Assembly: GCA_030077755.1 (NCBI GenBank) | Contig: JAQJZZ010000007.1 | Coordinates: forward strand, 62,001 to 126,000 | DNA: 64,000 nt | Source of the DNA: Filosporella fistucella | Lineage: Eukaryota; Ascomycota; Leotiomycetes; Helotiales | Direction: 5' to 3' | Shown: positions 57,328 through 64,000 of the stretch, one piece after another | Position numbering within the stretch: position 1 is the first letter of the stretch | Layout: every line of letters starts with the position of its first letter | Notes under the pieces: generated by a model | The model's database searches: none | The model's input: the letters and a program-made list of their open reading frames with translations, nothing else | Told to the model about the DNA's origin: nothing | Made by a program: the position numbers and the translations under genes

Positions 57328-59160
57328 ATGTTTCTATCAGGAAGAGCTTCGACCGATTGCCTGGGCACAAATCAATCAGGTCAGAAGCAGTTGTGGTATA
57401 CTTGCAACTCGAATAACTTCAGAGGTTGCTGTTCAGTGGATCCATGCAGTCTACCTACTTGTCCTGATACCATGGCGAGTTCAGCAGCTTTGGTAACGAC
57501 GACCTTGACTTTGGCTCCTGCACCAGCAAAGACGAGCGAGTCTTCTTCGTCAACATCAACTTCGACCTTCACAACTTCCTCGACGCCTGTACCTTCACCA
57601 GTAGCTGCTACATCATTGTACAACAGTCAAGTATCATCAACGTCTGTTTCGGCGCCAATTACAACCTCAACCTCATCTTCAAATCTGACATCCAAAAACT
57701 CGACAACTCCAATTATTGCCGGTGTCGTTGGTGGAGTAGGATTTATCACATTACTCGCGGCTCTGATCTGGTTCTGTCTACGAAGAAGAAATCAAAAGCA
57801 GTTACAAGCACGAAGAGATTCTATTGCACAATATGGCCTCCCAAACAAAGATTTCATTCTCGACCTCCCACCAAAATCAGAACGTAGCTCTGAAGGGGAT
57901 ATCTTTGCCGCATACGGAGGTATGTTTCCCTCTTCCATTCCATGACCACAATCTAACCACATATCAGGCCGTTATGAATCACCTCGTCCCGTCCCGTCAA
58001 TCCCAACCCCATTGTCGCCACCTTTACCTCTAGACCAGAGATCATACCAACAATACCCTCAACAAACCAACCAACTTCACATTACACCAGCTCCTCCCTC
58101 AACTCACCCACCTACTCCATCCACCCCAGCAGAAGACAAACATATCCCTGATCCGGAGAAAACGGCTGCTGTCCGCGCCGAGCCACCACTTACTTCCCAC
58201 CCAGCATATCACGCCGTCCCGCAATACTCTCCCCCTCTCGCCTCACCTGCCTGGTTACCGGATCAAACTACACACCAACTTCACTCCTCTCACTCGACAC
58301 CTCATCTCTCTTCCCTCCCTTCCCATCCAACACACCACATCGCCTCTTTATCAACACACCCCGCTTTCCGCGTCCCCTCAGCAGAAGAACTACGCATCAA
58401 ACATGCCTCCTTCCCCCGTCGTTCACCAGAGATAAAACACAAACCTCAATTCCGATCTCCCAAGCCCTCTCCAAGAACTTCACCTAATTCCTCTCCTCCC
58501 CGCCATGGCAAGCGTAACGCTCGGGGTTTTCAATCCGTGTCTCCAAATAGGAATAAATCCCCTATCCCAGGAAAGATAGAGCTAGAAGCAGAAACAGTAC
58601 CTGCTTCTTATCTGTCCCCTCTTCAGACAAGCTCTATCTCTGAGACCAGAGAGAGAGAACGAGGAAGATACGATGAGCGATTATATCCTTCCTCACAAGA
58701 AAAAGGCGATGGAGAGATGAAAAGGGGAAACACGGAGGCGAGTACATATAGTATTCCCATCGGACTAGGTTTCTCTTCTGCCTCACCCGACGAATCTCAA
58801 ATCCAACAAAACCAGCTCCAAGAAACCACAACATCCCCCCTCATCTCGCCGCAAACCCCAGCCTCCTCGCAAATGATCGGTCCCCTCGGTCCCTCCCTCA
58901 CGTCCCCTACGCTAGATACATGCGATTACGCCTACAGTATTCGCAGCATGCGTGTCGTAGACGGGGAAGGCAGAGATGAGAAGGAGGTCGTGAGTCCTGT
59001 CGTTAGTCCGATGAGTCCGGAGATGGGACTAGGTTCTTTCGCGCTGGAGAGGGAGAGGTGGAGTGGTGCTACTGTTGTTGCTGAGAATGGGGAGTTGGGG
59101 TTAGGGCTGGGGAAGGAGGGGAGAGAAGATGGGAGGAGATGGTGGGGTGTTAGACGGTAG
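57328..59160 (+). CDS. single-pass membrane protein, Cys-rich head and Ser/Thr stalk (sensor-like)
   Basis: Two exons, 57328-57919 and 57968-59160, with a 48-nt intron; 594 aa. The N-terminal extracellular part has a Cys-rich motif (CLGTNQSGQKQLWYTC then GCCSVDPC..PTCPD). A Ser/Thr-rich stalk follows, as in O-mannosylated wall sensors. One transmembrane helix (IIAGVVGGVGFITLLAALIWFCL) is followed by RRRN, which marks the cytosolic side. The long cytosolic tail is Pro/Ser-rich and disordered with SPxxSP motifs. No clear signal peptide precedes the Cys head. The layout recalls Mid2/Wsc-type cell-wall stress sensors or mucin-like proteins, but no direct homology to them is seen. Confidence 0.8.
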
Positions 59161-59240
59161 TTTTCTTCTTTATGTTTTTGGACTGGAGAGAGGAGATGGA
59201 TGAAGATGACGGGGAATTGTAGATTATGATTAATTGTAGC

Positions 59241-59260
59241 ATAGCATAGCATAGCATAGC
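59241..59260 (+). repeat. ATAGC microsatellite, four units
   Basis: Four perfect tandem pentamers, 80 bp after the stop codon of the membrane protein gene. Confidence 0.85.
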
Positions 59261-59505
59261 GCGGCGTTCAAGGGGCTTTTGCATAAGGCGGCGTATGGAG
59301 TTACAGTACACTCTTTCTTTTCTTTCTAGCGATTTGGCGCAATGGGTGTAGAAAGGAGTGTAAAAAATGAATACAATGATAATGTTAACATTTTGATTCT
59401 GGTCTTTTTGTGAATCTATTTTTTCTGACAATGACATTATGCAATTCAGCTCAGATAGAGGGGGAATGGTGTATCGAGAAATATATCAGCTACGTACAAA
59501 TACCA

Positions 59506-59550
59506 AGTGACGCTCCGCTGGCCCTCCGGGGGCGACTGCCGTCGAGGCCG
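59506..59550 (+). repeat. 45-bp GC-rich dispersed repeat, copy 4
   Basis: Identical to copies 1 and 2, in strongly AT-rich surroundings 346 bp downstream of the membrane protein gene. Followed by a pyrimidine-rich stretch beginning TCCTTTCTTTC. Confidence 0.95.
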
Positions 59551-60651
59551 TCCTTTCTTTCGCGCCGTCCCTTCTAATATCCTACCCCCTACTATTTCTT
59601 CCCCTACCTATCCTACATCTTGCCCCATCCTATCCTATCTATATCCTATTCCTCAAAATCAAACCACCACAGCATTCACGGAACTAGTTACCAAATCCCT
59701 AAAACCCCTTCCTCCTATCCTCTAATTTCCTTCAGGACTTATTCAATTTCTATGTCTGTATTGTACTTTATATTTGGAATTTGTAAGTACAAGAAATTAT
59801 TATTCAAAAATGTATACAAATATACAAGAGTGAAAATAAAAAAAGAATTGAAACTAGCGTAATTTAATCAAATCAAGGTAGGAATAAGAATAAGGGAAGA
59901 AAATATCTATACAGGTAATATACTAATATTGATACCAACAGGATTTGATTCACTACCTTACCCTACCCTACTTTCCCTAACCTGTCTATACTTATATACT
60001 TCTCCTCTCACTTCCACAAACAAGTATTATACAAAGTAACTACCACCAGAGCCCAAAACTCCCCAGCTCAGGTAAATAGTAAAAACCACTAGAATTATAA
60101 TTAAAGGCGTGCAATATCCACAAAGCCTAAATAAAAGAAAAAGGGAGAAAGAATGGGAAGTAACTAATCTAGAAAGAGATAGGTTTATATAAATCATCTC
60201 CTTCTCTCTTCTATGTTAAATCTTACTTTCCCGACTTCTGATTTCTGATTCCAAATAGCCAAAACAAAAATAAGAACCTCCTTTATTATTCCCTTCTTTG
60301 AATATGACAGAATTTTACTCCATTCAAAGCGCTAGCATATGCTTGTAAATTACCCATATACTAATCAAACAATAAACCATCTCTACCTATCTTAGTTATT
60401 ATGTATAAAGTATAGATTTATTTATATATTCATACCCTACCTTGGGTTTACGAAGTGACACTTTCTCAAGATTCCTGAAAAGAAGGTACGATTGAACTGT
60501 TTAAAGGGTAATTAGGGGGTACGAAGTTTGGGAACTATTGATTTAGAGAAAATTGGGGTAGTTGAATAGCGATATAGTGCTTTGCTTTTGCTTTTGCATA
60601 GGGAGTTTGTTCACTAAAGGAATAGTGAAGGGAGGGGATATAAAGTAGGAT

Positions 60652-60700
60652 TTACTTACTTGCTTTCTTGCTTGCTTGCTTGGTTGGTTGCTTGGTTACT
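60652..60700 (+). repeat. imperfect tetranucleotide repeat (CTTA/CTTG/GGTT)
   Basis: Runs of TTAC, CTTG and GGTT units; low complexity. Confidence 0.7.
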
Positions 60701-61557
60701 GCTTAGGTAGCATCCTAATTATGCTCCGGTCGTTTATAAGCTATAAACTCCAAGAGTAAAGAAGATTAGAAGAAAAGATACTATTGTGTTACTTGCCCCT
60801 CACATTTTGGCCGCAATCATCCAGGACAAAGCGTAAAAAGATGGAAGTGGAATTTATTTCTTTACTCAGCTACATATCTCCTGCACTGGCAGCATTTGTT
60901 ACAGGTTGTAGTCTACATGTATTTATCGTGGGGAGTCGTAATGTTTTGAACACATATTATTTTCTTACTGACTGACTGACCTACCTATGCGCTACCACCT
61001 ATCGGCATAGATAGAATACTTACCATGATTAATAACGTAAATACTTAAAAAGATCAGAAGGGCATATTTTGGCAGCGTTAGTATTTATAGCCTCTCTAAC
61101 GAGAGGGCAATTATGGGAAAAATGATGGAGAATTTGCTTACTTACCCATCAAACACTAAATGTCGTAGATAGTACACTCACAAAGACTAACAAAAGAACT
61201 GCTTTAAAGGTCTCATTCTGACTTCTATTATTCCCTAGGTACATTTACCTATAATTCGGACTAAGCAGGGTAAGGTATCCAACACCGCCCAATTCCATAC
61301 CACCACCTTCCATCTTCCTCAAATCAATCTTGTGCCCCCTCCATTCCATTCCAGCCCAACGCCAGCCCCCTCAAACACAGCAATAAACTTAAGGAACACA
61401 CAGAAAGGTAAGAAGATCTTCGCTCATGCCACGCCATGCAATGCCCAAACGCCATATATAACTTTTTCCCCTCGTATTGCCCCACTCCTTTCTAGCTGCA
61501 CCGCCACCTGGTGCCGCCGACTTGCATTTGGGGTCGCAATCTCGATCCAGAGCGCTC

Positions 61558-62292
61558 TTAATTGCCATAGCCCATTAGTTTCATGATTTCGTCGAGCAGT
61601 TCTTGAAGATCGTCGTCGTTTATTTTGTCTTGGAGGGAGGGGATGAGGGTTTTGGCTTCTTCGGCTGTGTCGCAGCAGAGGCTGCCTGGAGGGGGTTAGC
61701 TGTAGTTTTTATATGGCTGCACTTTCGTTTTGTAGTGGTAGATTCCAAATATTGACTGGAAGTAGAGCTTGAGTCGAGGGAATTGGGTGTAGGACGTACC
61801 AAGTTGTGCTCTTTCAAACTTAGCCAACTCCTTGTGAGAGGAAAGTAATCGTTCTACCGCCTCGACATTCTCCTTCCTCTTGAACCGCGCAAAGTGATCC
61901 AGATACTCCGTTGTTTTCATCAGCATTCTATCTCTCGTTAGCCATGCTCTCTTCTCTCCAGATCCAAAGGCCCAAATTTCCCTCCAAAAGCACAATATCA
62001 TTGCTATGTCTTATCCCAAACCCAAATGCCCAGCTCTTGACCTTCCTCGTAAAACAGAACAACATCCAGATCCTCCATCTCTGTATATAGTAGGGAAATC
62101 CACATACTCAGTCTCATTGACGTTCTTCTTATCCATCCTCCTCCTAGCCATCAGCGCATTTATAACCAACGCAGCCTCACTATGTGTCAAAGCATCCACA
62201 TCCTGGAATTCTCCAAGTCGCAACTCTGAAGCTGCTTCTTCGTCTCCTTGAGGTGCTTCACGCGATCGAGAAGTAGGAGCTGGTTGTGCCAT
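61558..62292 (-). CDS. RPB4: RNA polymerase II subunit RPB4
   Basis: Three exons, 62108-62292, 61800-61927 and 61558-61685, with introns of 180 and 114 nt, joined in phase; 146 aa. Conserved segments are LRLGEFQDVDALTHSEAALVINALM, MLMKTTEYLDHFARFKRKENV, EAVERLLSSHKELAKFERAQLGSLCCD across the second splice, and AEEAKTLIPSL ending with LQELLDEIMKL. RPB4 forms the stalk of Pol II with RPB7. Divergent from the Trs23 gene. Confidence 0.95.
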
Positions 62293-62738
62293 TGTGCTAA
62301 CGTTCAGCTTGCGATTTTGGTGAAGGACTCTTGCGCGTGTGAGCAATTCGATGGGGGACTGCCGTGAGCGAAGTTTGATTCGAGGTTCTCTTTTGGGCGA
62401 ATGAAGAAGTAAAGTGAATGTGTTTATTTGAAAGCTGGCGCGGCGTGGTTGTATGTTGTTGGAAGGTTGACTTTGTGCTGGTGGGGTGAAAGCGGGAAGA
62501 ATTTCGAGATGGAAATGCAAGCTTGTCTGTCGCGAATCTGGGGAACTTTGCCGAGCTGTCTACGTCGACAGTGAATTACCTAGAGTAAATCCATTCAACT
62601 CTGAACAAATTGACTTGAGCAGATTGCAAGTCATCGAGTTTGGTTTCAAGAGGCGCTGTAAAGTTGCGGTCTGGAAATAGGGTATCTAGTGCTGTTGCCA
62701 ACATCTGCAGAATCAGGAGGGCAAGCAGAGCCGCCAAC
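62293..62738. promoter_or_regulatory. divergent promoter region, RPB4 and Trs23-like genes
   Basis: 446 bp between two outward-facing housekeeping genes. No other gene seen. Confidence 0.5.
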
Positions 62739-63292
62739 ATGTATGTAGCCTCCACCATATCCCCTAGCATATAGCTAACATAACAGGGTCGTCTTCGCTT
62801 TAATCATAATCAATAAAGCTGGAGGCTTAATCTACCAGAGAGATTTTGCAGAAGGGCTGAATAAGCTCAGCATCAACGATTACCTCGTTCTGGCTGGTAC
62901 ATTTCACGGGTATACCTCCATTCAATACCCTCTAAATGCCATAACATACTGACAATTCCAGCGTTCACGCAATTACCACGCGTCTCCACCCTCTCCACCA
63001 TCTCAACTCCTCCCTCTCTTCCTCAGAAAACCGTCCCGATCCTCCCTCCGGCATTGAAGTCCTAGAAACAGAGAACTTCCGACTCCAATGTTTCAGCACA
63101 TTAACGGGAACGAAATTCCTACTATTTACTGAACCACAACAGCCAAATGTGGACAAGATTGTTGGGAAGATATACGAATTGTATAGTGATTATGTGATGA
63201 AGAACCCATTCTACCAGTTGGAGATGCCGGTGAGGTGTGAAAGTTGGGAGAGGAAGTTAGTGGGTTACATTAGGCCTTTGAATTCGAGGTGA
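62739..63292 (+). CDS. TRS23: TRAPP complex subunit Trs23 (TRAPPC4, sybindin-like), start codon split by an intron
   Basis: Exons 62739-62740, 62787-62909 and 62962-63292 give 151 aa. The first intron (GTATGT, then GCTAAC, ACAG; 46 nt) splits the ATG after its first two bases; splicing yields MVVFALIIINKAGGLIYQRDF, the expected N-terminus of the longin-like Trs23 fold. Without splicing the same ATG reaches a stop after three codons. Downstream features are INDYLVLAGTFHGVHAIT across the second splice, FRLQCFSTLTGTKFLLFTEP, IYELYSDYVMKNPFYQLEMPV and a basic end. Role: ER-Golgi vesicle tethering and Rab activation. Confidence 0.9.
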
Positions 63293-63597
63293 GGCAAGGG
63301 AGAGGTCATGAACGATTTCTCTGTGATTTGGTGACGGCAAGGTGGAGGGAGGAGAGGATGGACAAGTTGAAGGATTGTAACCGTGGAAGACAGCGAATGG
63401 GGACTGGAGGCGATAACATGGGGCATAGGAAGAACCTCTATTCCACTGGACATGATGAATAGCTGCTTCAGAAGGAGTGAGAGAAGTCTAAGATCGCAGA
63501 AGCAGGATAGAGACACGCAGAATTACAGCTCATTAGGCTGCTCTAGTTGTACAATCATACATCCCAACGCCATGAGCAATGCAGATCAGCAATTCTA
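63293..63597. other. convergent intergenic spacer
   Basis: 3' flanks of the Trs23 and RPN10 genes; nothing else recognised. Confidence 0.5.
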
Positions 63598-64000
63598 TCA
63601 TGCTGTATCCATCTTATCAGCATCATCATCTTTCTTATTATCCTTCTTGCTTCCCTCTCCGAGTAATGGTGCCTTCTCTCCAGCCTCATCTTCTTCCTTG
63701 ACGCTCTCCAACTGCGCCTTTTCTTCTTGTGCCTTCTTTTCCTTTTCTGCTTTTTCTACTCTCGCCTTCTCCTCTTCCATACTCATCCTCAAAGCTAATG
63801 CCAATTCTGGATCAACCGAAGGGTCGATACCAAATTCAAATGATTCTCCACCACCAACATTTTCTGATGCACCTCCTGCCATACTAGATGATCTATCTCC
63901 ACTTAATATTGGGGTTGTAATAAGTTGGTCTGACAACAGTCCTGGTCCAGGAGGAATGATTGCAATATGTGATCCATCACTGCCTTTAACATTCTCGTTG
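63598..64000 (-). CDS. RPN10: 26S proteasome ubiquitin receptor RPN10, C-terminal part (runs off right edge)
   Basis: The frame is open from 64000 to a stop at 63598-63600. It reads [21 protein letters not shown] and TTPIL, the end of the VWA domain. A ubiquitin-interacting motif follows, [18 protein letters not shown], then a Lys/Glu-rich helical tail. This is the conserved C-terminal half of RPN10, which delivers polyubiquitinated substrates to the proteasome. The VWA domain start lies outside the window. Confidence 0.93.
   Translation of the reverse strand, partial: NENVKGSDGSHIAIIPPGPGLLSDQLITTPILSGDRSSSMAGGASENVGGGESFEFGIDPSVDPELALALRMSMEEEKARVEKAEKEKKAQEEKAQLESVKEEDEAGEKAPLLGEGSKKDNKKDDDADKMDTA

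Larger units (their letters stand above)
59161..61557. other. 2.4-kb gene-poor, AT-rich region
   Basis: Contains an ATAGC microsatellite, copy 4 of the 45-bp repeat, and a CTTG/CTTA tetranucleotide stretch. No gene is supported; ORFs such as 60784-60975 have no recognisable content. Confidence 0.55.

Noticed and set aside
48739..59550. 45-bp repeat as part of a shared peptide (VTLRWPSGGDCRRG)
   Set aside because: Small ORFs run through copies 3 and 4 in this frame, but copies occur in both orientations and inside an intron, so a coding role is unlikely.
48739..59550. 45-bp repeat as CRISPR-like array
   Set aside because: Spacing is irregular (2.6-4.3 kb), one copy is inverted, and the organism is a fungus.
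1..64000. tRNA and rRNA genes
   Set aside because: I looked for tRNA T-loop-like GGTTCGAATC motifs with matching stems and found none that fold into a plausible cloverleaf; a dedicated scan would be more reliable than reading by eye.

Overview
The window looks like a filamentous ascomycete (Pezizomycotina) chromosome, most likely a Helotiales/Sclerotiniaceae plant-associated fungus. Many short GT-AG introns of about 44-65 nt are visible, often with CTAAC/CTGAC branch-like motifs. Gene types are typical of that group: palC, a GH12 xyloglucanase, a PL3 pectate lyase, UstYa-like and 2EXR proteins, and a fungal CorA-like protein. The genus assignment is inference. I rebuilt gene models by hand by joining exons in phase; about 33 protein genes are supported.

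Region by region. 0-8 kb: a CorA-like membrane protein running off the left edge, an orphan three-exon gene, a secreted SGNH hydrolase with FG-GAP-like repeats, and an NmrA-like reductase. 8.7-10.2 kb: a Tc1/mariner-like element with 32-bp inverted repeats, its transposase broken by five clustered stops; a shortened 2EXR gene follows. 11.8-26.5 kb: an AIM6-like protein, a GPI-type cell-wall protein, a DUF1304 membrane protein, a GH12 enzyme, a Nudix/IF-2B fusion, a ZZ zinc-finger protein and an ankyrin protein. 27-38.6 kb is accessory in character: a small secreted protein, a decayed gene, two divergent UstYa-like (HxxHC) genes, kynurenine formamidase, a cupin, a six-exon FAD monooxygenase and a dienelactone hydrolase. 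39-48 kb is a compact housekeeping block: palC, a small hydrophilic protein, TAF3 and TAF7 sharing one divergent promoter, mitochondrial ribosomal protein mL54, a complex I 12-kDa-type subunit and a nucleolin-like protein. 48-61.5 kb is gene-poor, with a PL3 pectate lyase, a PEBP-family gene and a Ser/Thr-rich single-pass membrane protein. 61.5-64 kb returns to housekeeping genes: RPB4, TRAPP subunit Trs23 and the C-terminal end of RPN10.

The most unusual structure is a 45-bp, about 78% GC sequence present four times between 48.7 and 59.6 kb, three copies identical and one with a single mismatch, in otherwise AT-rich non-coding DNA. One copy lies inside an enlarged intron of the PEBP gene. 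It matches no element I recognise. Other notable points are a start codon split by an intron in the Trs23 gene, a well-supported GC-AG intron in the CorA-like gene, and RIP-like decay of the transposon.
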